Source: a virus. From it: a stretch of DNA of 26,109 bases. The first letter of the stretch is position 1, and the number at the start of each line of letters is the position of its first letter. Below the pieces are notes generated by a model. That model saw only the letters and a list, made by a program, of their open reading frames with translations, was not told the DNA's origin and made no database searches. This document shows, piece by piece, positions 1-6,774 of this stretch. Made by a program: the position numbers and the translations under genes. The stretch is from the IMG/VR virus record IMGVR_UViG_3300036884_000437, positions 1 to 26,109 of that record; one strand, given 5' to 3'.

Positions 1-272
1 ACCGCTTCATTAAAAACCGCGTTCTGTTTTTCGTAGTCCGGTGGTGTCGCAAAGTGATTTTTATAAGCGTCGTATTTTGAAAGGAAATTCATACAATCCC
101 CGCTTATAAAATTTATAGGGCAGTTAAACCATTCTTCGTCTTCGTCAAGCCATTGCGCCGGGGATTGTGTTGGAACCTCGCATCCGAGGGTCAATTTCAT
201 TTCCGGCACGAGCTTGCAATTTGAGCATTTAAAATCAACCAGGCCCGCTCGTAGCCCGGCGATTACTTTAAA
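1..272 (-). CDS. Tail assembly chaperone, -1 frameshift extension (partial)
   Basis: From the slippery heptamer at 272-266 to the window edge, the -1 frame on the minus strand stays open with no stop (about 90 codons). I see no convincing ribosome binding site and start codon of its own. The best internal ATG lies well inside the frame. I therefore read it as the downstream half of a G/GT-type tail assembly chaperone pair, made by ribosomes that slip at the end of the 142-aa upstream gene. The translated extension has a CSNC motif near its start, later single cysteines (GCEV, FNCP, GDCM), and an acidic stretch, DEDEEW. The four or more cysteines could bind zinc, which is inference. In lambda the corresponding T domain recruits tail tube protein onto the tape measure. 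An independently translated tail protein is the alternative. The gene continues off the left edge. Confidence 0.6.
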
Positions 273-691
273 GACAGCTTTGTAATTTCGGATAGTCCGC
301 TGATCTTCTCGACCGATGCACGGATTCCGCTTATGATAAAGCCGGGCAGTCTGTCAAAGCCCTCTTTGCTGAAAGCGATCTCTTCGCCGGTTCCCGCATC
401 GTACAGATTCGACCAGCCCTTCACGCATCCGCGCAAGACTTCCTTGTTCGCCGCGGCAATCTCAAAAATCTTTTCCTGCGGCATGTCCGACGCGTACTCT
501 TTGCTGTTGACCGAAATCTGGTCTTTCTGCGCCTGAGTAAATGCGGTCAACTGGAAAACCGGTCGCAGCGTTGCGTCGGCGATGTTGTCAAACTCTTCCG
601 GTGTAAAGGGCACGGTCACTTCGGTTGAAAACGGCGTGTAGCCCTGCAAAAGCTTTCGGGTTTCCTCGTCAAGGATTCTTTTCTCTGCCAT
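263..691 (-). CDS. Tail assembly chaperone (gpG-like), short product
   Basis: This 142-aa protein starts at an ATG preceded by AAAGGGAGATAAA, a good ribosome binding site. No sequence motif identifies it firmly. The role is inferred from three things: its position after the tail tube gene in transcription order, its size (lambda gpG is 140 aa), and the slippery heptamer TTTAAAG directly before its stop codon. The protein is soluble and mixed-charge, with a phenylalanine/threonine-rich N-terminal third (TPFSTEVTVPFTPEEF) and a helical-looking middle. Such chaperones coat the tape measure protein during tail assembly and are absent from the virion. The tail tube gene lies beyond the inserted plus-strand HNH gene, so this gene is separated from its usual neighbour by that insertion. 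I see no clear minus-strand promoter just upstream. Confidence 0.62.
   Translation of the reverse strand: MAEKRILDEETRKLLQGYTPFSTEVTVPFTPEEFDNIADATLRPVFQLTAFTQAQKDQISVNSKEYASDMPQEKIFEIAAANKEVLRGCVKGWSNLYDAGTGEEIAFSKEGFDRLPGFIISGIRASVEKISGLSEITKLSLK
266..272 (-). promoter_or_regulatory. -1 ribosomal frameshift slippery site U UUA AAG
   Basis: On the minus strand the last sense codons of the 142-aa chaperone read TTA AAG TAA, preceded by T. This gives the heptamer T TTA AAG, which fits the canonical X XXY YYZ rule. Slipping by -1 re-reads it as TTT AAA and continues GTA ATC into the open frame running to the window edge. The stop codon immediately downstream should pause the ribosome. Programmed -1 frameshifting between two overlapping tail assembly chaperone genes is widely conserved in long-tailed phages. 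Confidence 0.7.
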
Positions 692-717
692 TTTATCTCC
701 CTTTTTATGGTTTTTTA

Positions 718-726
718 TGCTATATT
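718..726 (+). promoter_or_regulatory. Extended -10 promoter for the HNH gene
   Basis: TGC followed by TATATT forms an extended -10 element. No good -35 hexamer sits 17 bp upstream. Transcription would start about 6-7 nt later, at the first base of the pseudoknot arm at 732. The same geometry occurs in two other leaders in this window. Confidence 0.5.
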
Positions 727-731
727 AAGTA

Positions 732-828
732 CAGAGTCCGCAAAACTCCGAAACAAAACACATCCGGTTGCTCTGTCATTAAAGCGCGGCAATTTCTTTG
801 CGGACTCTGCCGCCGCCGGGTGTTTTTT
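732..828 (+). ncRNA. Pseudoknotted 5' leader, copy 1 (HNH)
   Basis: Helix P1 is a perfect 13-bp pairing of CAGAGTCCGCAAA (732-744) with TTTGCGGACTCTG (797-809). Helix P2 pairs ACATCCGG (760-767), inside the P1 loop, with CCGGGTGT (816-823) beyond P1. It has 8 bp with one G-U and gives H-type pseudoknot topology. A U6 run spans 823-828, overlapping the last P2 base, and the ATG follows 12 nt later with AAAGGATG as ribosome binding site. The loop between P1 and P2 is A-rich, typical of H-type pseudoknots. Helix spacings closely match the leaders at 7922-8024 and 23691-23790. A cis-acting attenuator or translation switch is the likely role. Confidence 0.6.
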
Positions 829-840
829 AAAGGATGAAAT

Positions 841-1434
841 ATGGGCAATCAATACACGAACCCTCTTAATCCAAAACATCCATCTGATGAAACCAAAAGA
901 AAAATGTCCGCGGCGGCGATGGGGCATGGCGCTTCCGAAATGACAAGAAAAAAAATCAGCGAGAAAAAGAGAAAACAAATTACGTACATTGTCAACGAAA
1001 ACGGATGTCATGTTTGCACGAGTCACTCCCATACTCGCTGGGGATACTCTCAATTTTATTATAATGGGAAATCCAGTTATGTTCATAGATACATTTACGA
1101 ACAAAAAACCGGGAAGCCGATCCCAGATGGTATGCAAGTTTGTCATCATTGCGACAACCCCGCCTGTATTAATTTTGAGCATTTTTTCCTTGGCACTCAA
1201 GCAGATAATACAAAAGATATGGATAAAAAGGGAAGACGCAAAGTTCATCCTCTTCGTGGAATAGAAAACCCATGCGCAAAACTTACAGAAAGCCAAGTTT
1301 TGGAAATACGATCTTCCCCCTATTCGGCGTATCAACTCGCAAAGGTTTATCCTGTAAGCGAGCGAGCTATAATGTTTATTAAAAACGGAAGAAACTGGAA
1401 ACATTTATTGCCTCTTAAGACATCGATCCGATAA
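841..1434 (+). CDS. HNH homing endonuclease with NUMOD3-like N-terminus
   Basis: This 197-aa protein is a free-standing homing-type endonuclease. Residues about 14-30 (SDETKRKMSAAAMGH) match the NUMOD3 DNA-binding motif. Residues about 79-125 form an HNH_3-type nuclease core, with HRYIYEQ, CHHCDNPACINFEH and GTQADN. The His-His pair plus the Asn and His of NFEH are the expected metal and catalytic residues. Residues about 138-190 (KLTESQVLEIR and later SERAIMFIKNGRNWKHL) look like a C-terminal helix-turn-helix that reads target DNA. It is the only real gene on the plus strand. It converges on the tail tube gene and overlaps its last 20 bases. It is visibly richer in A+T than the tail tube gene, consistent with recent arrival. 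It has its own promoter and structured leader, and no group I intron is evident. Confidence 0.9.
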   Translation: MGNQYTNPLNPKHPSDETKRKMSAAAMGHGASEMTRKKISEKKRKQITYIVNENGCHVCTSHSHTRWGYSQFYYNGKSSYVHRYIYEQKTGKPIPDGMQVCHHCDNPACINFEHFFLGTQADNTKDMDKKGRRKVHPLRGIENPCAKLTESQVLEIRSSPYSAYQLAKVYPVSERAIMFIKNGRNWKHLLPLKTSIR

Positions 1435-2782
1435 GAATTTGATACATCACAGAATTGGGAAGGGCCGAATCGACTGCACCTGCACCAAGATCATTTCTGA
1501 GGCACCGGTACACGCGGGAAGTATTGACATACCCCTCGCGGCTCGCAAGCGCCGGACTCAACATCTGCCCGTTGGGAACTTCAACCGTGATGTGTGGGCT
1601 TGCCTGCGAACTGGCAATGGTGATTTTACCGGTCACCTGATTACTGACGATATAATCCACGTCGTCCAGGGCCGCGCGCATCTGATAAGGATTTATCGAC
1701 AGCCGTGGGTCACGGTCCTGCGTGCCATAGTATGCAATGCCGGTGCTGGTGCTCTGATCGAGCAGCGGATTGACCACGCCGCCGAAGTCGAGCGAGAACT
1801 GGCTGATCGTGAGGTTGCCCTGAACCGTGGAGCCGTTGACGCGCATGGGCGCCGTCACGATGTTGTTGAGCATGACCTCCGGTGTCGTGGTCTGGGGAGC
1901 GGTCAGCAGCCTGGCCTGCGCCCAGGTGATGTCCGTAGTGCCCACAAAAGCCGCACTGTACTTGCCGGTGAGCAAATACACGTCGCCGACCTTGGAAGTC
2001 GCAATGCTGCTGCCGTTGCCGCCGTGGGCGCCGCAATAGCGGTACACGATAGCCGCCGGTGTGCTCACGTTCTCCGGGCTGATAACCCAGATTGTCGCCG
2101 TGACCTCGTTGGCGTGGATCATCGGCAGGAATCCCTGGCCGGTTGTGGTGTATTTGCGCCAGATATGGCCCATGGTGCGCATGAGCTTGGCCCAGAGCGG
2201 TACGGTCGTGACAGCGCCCGCCCAGGAAAGTTTCTGCGTGAAGGTGATCTCGGCCGACCGCATGCCGGCGATCGATAGGTCCCGGCCTTCGTCGCCCGCA
2301 GCATACCTGCTGGCCTCGTCGTCAAAGTCGATTTTCGGAGCGTCGCTGATCGTTTTGAACCGGCAGTTGAAATCCGCGCTCTGTATGGCGATTTCGACGC
2401 CGGGATTGAGCAGTGTCGGGCTGTTGGTTGCCAGATAACTGTTGACAAGGCCGCCTGCAAACGCCGGGCCGCCCGCAATGGTCAGACTGCCGGTGATTGC
2501 ATAACCGATACCATCGGCCTTAGGCGTGGCGACAATCGCAGACACGTTGGCGATTTTGATTGTTTCCGAGTTCGGCGCACCATTTGACGTGCCGACAAAA
2601 GAATCATCCCGGAGCGTGAGAATCTGGCCAACCTTAAACGGCGTCGCGCTCATTGTGTTGTACCCGGACACTGTAATGGTCGTGTCGCCTGCGGTGAGCG
2701 TAAGCGTGCACGGATTGCCGATGACCGGGCATTCTTCCACCGCCAAAATCGCCGATTTGTAAACTTGATTGAGAAGATTCAT
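1415..2782 (-). CDS. Major tail tube protein
   Basis: This 455-aa protein starts at an ATG with AAGGAGTTTTT upstream. It is rich in Ala, Thr, Ser, Val and Gly with alternating beta-type segments and no catalytic motif. The C-terminal half has tube-like features: VNGSTVQGNLTISQFSLDFGG, then a segment listing sequence-tagged strands ending GTQDRDPRLSINPYQ. It lies after the head completion genes and before the tail assembly chaperone, the normal place for the tube subunit of a long tail. At 455 aa it is large for a simple tube protein. The N-terminal 100 residues (LTAGDTTITVSGYNTMSATPF) may be an added beta domain. A tail sheath or a decorated tube protein are alternatives, but no sheath signature is visible. 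Its 3' end is overlapped for 20 bases by the convergent HNH gene. Confidence 0.65.
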   Translation of the reverse strand: MNLLNQVYKSAILAVEECPVIGNPCTLTLTAGDTTITVSGYNTMSATPFKVGQILTLRDDSFVGTSNGAPNSETIKIANVSAIVATPKADGIGYAITGSLTIAGGPAFAGGLVNSYLATNSPTLLNPGVEIAIQSADFNCRFKTISDAPKIDFDDEASRYAAGDEGRDLSIAGMRSAEITFTQKLSWAGAVTTVPLWAKLMRTMGHIWRKYTTTGQGFLPMIHANEVTATIWVISPENVSTPAAIVYRYCGAHGGNGSSIATSKVGDVYLLTGKYSAAFVGTTDITWAQARLLTAPQTTTPEVMLNNIVTAPMRVNGSTVQGNLTISQFSLDFGGVVNPLLDQSTSTGIAYYGTQDRDPRLSINPYQMRAALDDVDYIVSNQVTGKITIASSQASPHITVEVPNGQMLSPALASREGYVNTSRVYRCLRNDLGAGAVDSALPNSVMYQILIGSMS

Positions 2783-2811
2783 AAAAACTCCTTGGATAAA
2801 TTGTTTTCGCT

Positions 2812-3315
2812 TTAACTTCCAGCCCTGATTGACGGGTGCTGCCGATCTTGGCTGTATATCGCTTTGAATATCGCCCGTAATTGTCCGGGCCTCTGCACAT
2901 CGTTGCGCTTGATAATTTCAATCTGCGAACCCATATAGAGAATGTTGTCGCATGTGTCGTTGACCGTGTAATTTACGCCGAAAAGCATTTTTAAATCATC
3001 CAGGGCTTTGCGCAAATTAGAGCGAATGGCAAAATTAGGGTTCGTGCTTGTTGTGTCCAGTTCCCCTATGACAAGAATGGTAAAAAGCACCTCGTTGGTA
3101 TAGTCCAGCGAACCGATTCCGGCCAGCGTGTCCATGTTGGTTTCTTTGTCGGCCAGGCTGTCCGTGGGATTGATAACCGCGCGCGGGAACTCGCCGATTG
3201 AAATATCCTCTTCGTCACAAAGGCTCCACGAAAAGTTGTATCCGCCCGTGGTGCGCATGCCGCTAATTAAGGCGGCCATGGCGACTTCAATTTTATCGGT
3301 TATGGGTTGATTCAT
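2812..3315 (-). CDS. Tail completion / tail terminator-like protein
   Basis: This 167-aa protein overlaps the upstream gp10-like gene by 4 bases (ATGA), which suggests coupled translation. It starts MNQPITDKIEVAMAAL with a helical segment. Mixed alpha/beta segments follow (YTNEVLFTILVIGEL, NFAIRSNLRKALDDLK), in the style of tail terminator or minor tail proteins of the lambda gpU / HK97 gp10-neighbour type. Its position between a gp10-like protein and the tail tube fits a protein that caps the tube and joins it to the head. I recognise no specific motif, so the function rests on gene order and size. It is soluble, with no signal peptide or membrane segment. Confidence 0.5.
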   Translation of the reverse strand: MNQPITDKIEVAMAALISGMRTTGGYNFSWSLCDEEDISIGEFPRAVINPTDSLADKETNMDTLAGIGSLDYTNEVLFTILVIGELDTTSTNPNFAIRSNLRKALDDLKMLFGVNYTVNDTCDNILYMGSQIEIIKRNDVQRPGQLRAIFKAIYSQDRQHPSIRAGS

Positions 3316-3734
3316 AGTGCACCCGCCGCTTGCAGACCGGAGCGTAAAGCATTTTCAAGGCCGACGCGGAGATTCGGTTCCTGCTTTAACAGTGCCGCGT
3401 CAAGAAATTTATCCGGTGCCCAATGCGCACCCGTTTTACTATTTGTCCACCCCTCGTGGACATACGGGCCGTAGTAGGCCTTCTGCAGGTCCAGGCCGAC
3501 CTCGCCGATTAATCCGCTGGGGTCGATAGCTACGGTCACGCTGCGGTTAAGGTTTCCGGTTAAACGGTACCGGCGTTTTACAGATCGATTACTATGCCTG
3601 TGCGTCACCCGGGCCTCGCGCTGCACCTGGGTCAACTGATCCTTCATTTCGACACGCAGCGCCTTTCTGAGTTCGCCTGGTATCTTGGCGAAAGCGTCGA
3701 GCAGGCCATGGGTGTCAATGGTTATTTCGATCAT
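3312..3734 (-). CDS. HK97 gp10-like head-tail joining protein
   Basis: This 140-aa protein has the pattern of the HK97 gp10 / minor tail completion family. An N-terminal segment (TIDTHGLLDAFAKIPGELRKAL) leads into a basic stretch (HRHSNRSVKRRYRLTG), then the signature YYGPYVHEG near residue 90, and a C-terminal APDKFLDAAL helix. The YVHEG motif is the most telling feature. Proteins of this family act at the head-tail interface and help complete the tail. It lies between the connector-like gene and the tail terminator candidate and shares ATGA with the latter. Its own ribosome binding site is weak (TAAGTGG), so translation may depend on the upstream gene, whose stop lies 6 bases before its ATG. 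Confidence 0.8.
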   Translation of the reverse strand: MIEITIDTHGLLDAFAKIPGELRKALRVEMKDQLTQVQREARVTHRHSNRSVKRRYRLTGNLNRSVTVAIDPSGLIGEVGLDLQKAYYGPYVHEGWTNSKTGAHWAPDKFLDAALLKQEPNLRVGLENALRSGLQAAGAL

Positions 3735-3740
3735 AGCGTT

Positions 3741-4208
3741 TTACCACTTAATCGCAAATCCGCCACTGCCTGCGCGGGTAAAATTTTGCTGCAATCCACC
3801 GGATACGATTGTCTCGTATTTTAAACCGCCCTGAATGGCGATCAGGTCTTTTGAATATTCTTTGTACCGGATAAAATAAACATCATCCTGTACCCCGGCA
3901 TCGACGTTGTTTATGCCGTAATTGGCCTTGCATACGAGCATCTGCAAGCATGTAATAAGCCATTGTCTGACAAGATAATGTGTTCGGTTGGTGAGCGAGT
4001 TTGTCGGGTCGTTGACCTGAGCATTTAAAACGGCAACATCGATATTAAAAGAATTGACGAAATTAATGAACTTCGCCGCAGTCTGATCGTAGAAATTATT
4101 ATCAGGGTTAGGGTTTTGGGTCAAATACAAGTCGCCACGCTTTTTTATGAGCGCGTCATCGAGGTCAGAAAAATCTATCATCCAGCCGTATGCTGTGGGC
4201 GCTGTCAT
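3741..4208 (-). CDS. Head-tail connector-like protein
   Basis: This 155-aa protein starts at an ATG with CGGAGGAAAAC upstream, a strong ribosome binding site. It has a helical N-terminus (FSDLDDALIKKRGDLY) and a middle segment (THYLVRQWLITCLQMLVC) that reads as a buried amphipathic helix rather than a membrane span. It is the first gene after the major capsid gene and precedes the gp10-like gene, the usual slot for the head completion or adaptor protein that binds the portal ring. I do not see a diagnostic motif, so the call rests on position, length and helical content. A hairpin terminator lies between it and the capsid gene and probably lowers its expression relative to capsid. Confidence 0.5.
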   Translation of the reverse strand: MTAPTAYGWMIDFSDLDDALIKKRGDLYLTQNPNPDNNFYDQTAAKFINFVNSFNIDVAVLNAQVNDPTNSLTNRTHYLVRQWLITCLQMLVCKANYGINNVDAGVQDDVYFIRYKEYSKDLIAIQGGLKYETIVSGGLQQNFTRAGSGGFAIKW

Positions 4209-4220
4209 TGTTTTCCTCCG

Positions 4221-4256
4221 TTTTTAAAAGTGACGGGGCTTCGACACCCCGCCACT
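4221..4256 (-). terminator. Hairpin terminator after the capsid gene
   Basis: On the minus strand AGTGGCGGGGTGTCGAAGCC pairs back on itself. AGTG-CGGGG pairs with CCCCG-CACT across a short GTCGAA-type loop, followed by TTTTAAAAA. It lies 27 bases after the capsid stop codon and before the connector gene. The broken U run suggests partial termination, which would give more capsid than connector mRNA. Confidence 0.6.
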
Positions 4257-4283
4257 TCCGTTTCACACTCAACAGGAGAAAAA

Positions 4284-5483
4284 TTAGCCCATCAAGACCC
4301 CGAGGTTATGCGCATTGGTTACGCCCACACCCCAGGCAAGCGCCACTTCGATCTGTATCGAGCGGCCAGTCTGCCACATGAGCAGCTGATAGATCAGGCC
4401 GCAGCGCGGGTCCGGAATGGTCTGCTTGCCGATAAGCTGGCCCTGTACGCCCTCAAAGGCGATAAGCGGCTGCCGGGCAATCAGGGTAATCGCGTCGCGG
4501 GTGAAAAACAGGTTCGGGGTCATCGTGCCGGGAATGAAATGCACGACGGCGTTTATGAGTTCCGCAGCCATAAGGCCCGGCTCGGAAATCGTAATGGTTG
4601 TCGCCGTGTACGACTTGACCACATAGACAAACTGCTTGTCACTGCCGATGTAAAAACGGTCGCCAGCAACCGGCGTATGTGTCATGGGTGAACTGCAGGA
4701 ATTCACGGTCAGGGCAATCGCGGTCGCGCCGACAGCAAGGGCGCCGGTAAGAATCGGAAGGTCGTTCGCGTCCATCGTGGTCGTGACGGGGACTAACATC
4801 TCGTCGAGACCGACTGCCAAACCGGAAACCGTGCCGATTTCGCCTGTGCGCAAGAGCTTGTCGGTCCCGGCTTCGTTGGCCTTGAACAGCACGCTCTGCT
4901 TGCCCTGGATGTTGTAAACCGAATTGTTATTCAGAATCAGGCGCCTGGCAAGACCGCCAGCGGGCGAGCCGTTCTGATTGAACATGCGATTGCAGGCCGC
5001 AAAGTCCGTGAGGTCGCCTGCGGTCGCAAACGGGGTGGTCCCTGCGGTGATGGAATCCGTGCCCGTACCGATTGCGCGGCATGCGCCGGCAACACCAGCC
5101 GCGGCAATGTCCGCAGACACCAGTTTGCGCAGCGCGCGAACGGCCTGGGCCATCTGATCGGCGTAGTAGTTGCTGTAAGTCCCGGTGAGCTGCAGTTGGC
5201 GGATTTCGTCGCCGTTATACACGATACCAGCGTTTTTCGATTTGCTGATCGACAGCGTGCCGCTGCCGGCGGTCTGGCCGGAAAAGGACGGAACGGACGC
5301 GGGATCGACGTTATCGGTCGTGGCAACCGGAGCGATCGGATAGGTAATGACCTGGCCGACGTATGCCGATTCGAGCTTGGCGTTCATGTTCACGGCATCG
5401 ATAAGGTCGGTTTGTTCCTGCGCGACCTGATTGAGACCGACGTAAAAAGAGGGAACCAGAGCACTAAGGGTATTGACGCCCAT
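4284..5483 (-). CDS. Major capsid protein, P22 coat-like
   Basis: This 399-aa protein directly follows the scaffold gene, in the usual place and size for a major capsid protein. Its ribosome binding site is AAAGGAATAAATTTT before the ATG. The N-terminus (NTLSALVPSFYVGLNQVAQEQ) and the segment YYADQMAQAVRALRKLVSADIA resemble the N-arm and long spine helix of P22 gp5-type coat proteins. So does the Thr/Gly-rich beta insertion around residues 245-300 (ALAVGATAIALTVNSCSS, then TATTITISEPG), where P22 coat carries its extra telokin-like domain. It has the HK97 fold by inference. About 400 copies would form the shell. No protease gene or cleavable prodomain is visible, consistent with P22-like assembly on a separate scaffold. 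The general role is well supported and the P22 subfamily is less certain. Confidence 0.85.
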   Translation of the reverse strand: MGVNTLSALVPSFYVGLNQVAQEQTDLIDAVNMNAKLESAYVGQVITYPIAPVATTDNVDPASVPSFSGQTAGSGTLSISKSKNAGIVYNGDEIRQLQLTGTYSNYYADQMAQAVRALRKLVSADIAAAGVAGACRAIGTGTDSITAGTTPFATAGDLTDFAACNRMFNQNGSPAGGLARRLILNNNSVYNIQGKQSVLFKANEAGTDKLLRTGEIGTVSGLAVGLDEMLVPVTTTMDANDLPILTGALAVGATAIALTVNSCSSPMTHTPVAGDRFYIGSDKQFVYVVKSYTATTITISEPGLMAAELINAVVHFIPGTMTPNLFFTRDAITLIARQPLIAFEGVQGQLIGKQTIPDPRCGLIYQLLMWQTGRSIQIEVALAWGVGVTNAHNLGVLMG

Positions 5484-5507
5484 AAAATTTATTCCTTTGG
5501 CGTGCGC

Positions 5508-6257
5508 TTATGATTCTACAATCTGTCCACCGTTTTTTGAAAACTCAATCCGCTTGTCTATCGGGAGTTTTTCAAACTCTTCGATGGTCATAGATAAGCC
5601 GTCGCCCGTTGTTCCTTTGGCTCCGGCCGTATTCACGCCTTTGCCGCCGGATGTTTGTTTGGTTTTCGCCAGACTCGGGAACAGGGCTTTCACCTTGTCC
5701 ACCGCGTTCGGGCCTTTGGGATTAACCAGTGGAACGAACTCGCTGTCGATCATCAACCCTGGTGCTCCATCCTGGACAACAATCTGTTTTTTCAAGGACA
5801 GATTTTCCAGAACAAAATCGCCGTTGTCGCCGAATGCGTCCTTGATAGGACTTAAAAACTTTTCGCGCGCGCCCGATATAATCGCGTCCTGCCTGGCCTG
5901 GGCCTCTGCCGCTTTAGAAGCTTCGTTCTCCTTTTGCAGGCTCTCAAAGTTCTTTTCGATCTTTGTGAACTTCTGCATCAGGGCTTCGTACTCCGTCGCG
6001 GGCTTCGTGCCTGCCAGCTTTTTCTGCAACTGCGGGGCCAACTCCTCGTCGGGGTCAAGCTCCAATGCCTTGAGCGTTGCAATCAGTTTTTCCGCTTTGG
6101 TCTTGTGCGTATTGGCGACATTTTCAAATTCTTTCGCCCGGTCGCGCAAGCCTTTTGCCTCGGAATTTACCTTGTGCAGTCTTTCAGAGAATGCTTCGGA
6201 AATTTCCGTGCCATTCGGCAACTTGTTAATGACCTCCATTGCCTGTTCAAGTTCCAT
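5508..6257 (-). CDS. Scaffolding protein
   Basis: This 249-aa protein is highly charged and predicted to be coiled coil over roughly residues 20-125 (heptad-rich Lys/Glu/Ala, for example NVANTHKTKAEKLIATLKALE and ENEASKAAEAQARQD). A flexible Gly/Thr/Lys linker follows (GGKGVNTAGAKGTTGDG), then a short conserved-looking C-terminal helix, EEFEKLPIDKRIEFSKNGG. This layout and the position directly before the major capsid gene are typical of phage scaffold proteins. These fill the procapsid, bind coat through the C-terminal helix and leave before DNA entry. The start is an ATG with GGCAAGGAGTTGACAG upstream, a strong ribosome binding site. A 25-bp gap separates it from the capsid gene, so the two should be co-transcribed. 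Confidence 0.82.
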   Translation of the reverse strand: MELEQAMEVINKLPNGTEISEAFSERLHKVNSEAKGLRDRAKEFENVANTHKTKAEKLIATLKALELDPDEELAPQLQKKLAGTKPATEYEALMQKFTKIEKNFESLQKENEASKAAEAQARQDAIISGAREKFLSPIKDAFGDNGDFVLENLSLKKQIVVQDGAPGLMIDSEFVPLVNPKGPNAVDKVKALFPSLAKTKQTSGGKGVNTAGAKGTTGDGLSMTIEEFEKLPIDKRIEFSKNGGQIVES

Positions 6258-6281
6258 CTGTCAACTCCTTGCCCGCCGTGG

Positions 6282-6343
6282 GGCGATTGAAAAGTTTTTC
6301 GTCTCCGGGACTATGCGCGATCATCGCCTGGACTTGCGCGCAT
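6282..6343 (-). promoter_or_regulatory. Possible pseudoknot before the scaffold gene
   Basis: On the minus strand ATGCGCG (6343-6337) can pair with CGCGCAT (6319-6313). GGCGAT, inside that loop (6328-6323), can pair with ATCGCC further on (6287-6282). The order gives H-type pseudoknot topology ending 24 bases before the scaffold start. It lacks the U run of the three main leaders. A weak -10 (GATAAT) overlaps the first arm rather than preceding it. GGCGATGATC also occurs at 6452-6443 as a direct repeat. Confidence 0.3.
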
Positions 6344-6366
6344 TATCGAAAACATTTTCGGGCAAT

Positions 6367-6408
6367 AAAAAAAGGCCGTGCAACTGTGTAACCAGTTACA
6401 TGGCCTTT
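6367..6408 (-). terminator. Rho-independent terminator
   Basis: On the minus strand a long stem pairs AAAGGCCATG-(T)-AACTG with CAGTT-(G)-CACGGCCTTT around a 6-nt loop, then runs into seven Ts. It ends the small unit encoding the 43-aa and 99-aa proteins and isolates the scaffold and capsid genes from it. Confidence 0.88.
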
Positions 6409-6474
6409 AAGAATCTTGCAACTCCCCGCCCCGCTAAAGGCAGATCATCGCCCAAAAATGTCAAAGATCAAAAA

Positions 6475-6774
6475 TTAATTATGCCGTGTCTGTGAAATCT
6501 GGATTCTCATTTGATTTATCGTGCCCACCTGACTGATAATAACCTGCTCCTGTTTTTTAATCGCCTCACCCTGGACGCCGATCACATCGTTTGCCTGCCG
6601 GATGGTATCCTCAAGCTGTTTGATTCTGGCCGCCTGCAATTCGATAGTCTTGTCCCGCTCATCGGCCACGGGCGCAGGAGTGGTTTGAACCACCCCGGCC
6701 GCGTTCGTATGGTTCGGCCCTTTGTCGGCCATGATTGAGGCTGGTCGGCGCTCTGTATTTGATACAACCGGCAT
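6475..6774 (-). CDS. Coiled-coil phage protein of unknown function
   Basis: This 99-aa protein has a low-complexity N-terminal half (proline, threonine, alanine) and a C-terminal half that reads as one long amphipathic helix. The helix spans residues about 40-95 (ELQAARIKQLEDTIRQAND, then GEAIKKQEQVIISQVGTIN). The first ATG overlaps the stop of the 43-aa peptide as TAATG, which favours this start by translational coupling. An internal ATG 14 codons later is the alternative. It lies before the scaffold gene but is cut off from it by a strong terminator, so it belongs to a separate transcript with the 43-aa peptide. I do not recognise the family. A small accessory capsid or scaffold-interacting protein is possible, on position only. 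Confidence 0.6.
   Translation of the reverse strand: MPVVSNTERRPASIMADKGPNHTNAAGVVQTTPAPVADERDKTIELQAARIKQLEDTIRQANDVIGVQGEAIKKQEQVIISQVGTINQMRIQISQTRHN

Noticed and set aside
732-840. Group I intron or HEARO-type RNA around the HNH gene
   Set aside because: The leader is only about 110 nt, with no intron core elements, and the flanking genes are not interrupted by it. The HNH protein is not of the IsrB/HEARO kind.
715-1404. 229-aa minus-strand ORF opposite the HNH gene
   Set aside because: It is the reverse of a well-supported HNH gene with matching motifs. It has no recognisable domain and also covers the structured leader.
1439-2278. 279-aa plus-strand ORF antisense to the tail tube gene
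   Set aside because: Arg/His/Ala composition typical of a shadow frame, no ribosome binding site, and it lies within a coherent minus-strand gene.
5473-6495. 340-aa plus-strand ORF antisense to the scaffold gene
   Set aside because: It is Ser/Phe-rich, which is the mirror of Lys/Glu/Ala coiled-coil codons, and it runs through a strong minus-strand terminator.
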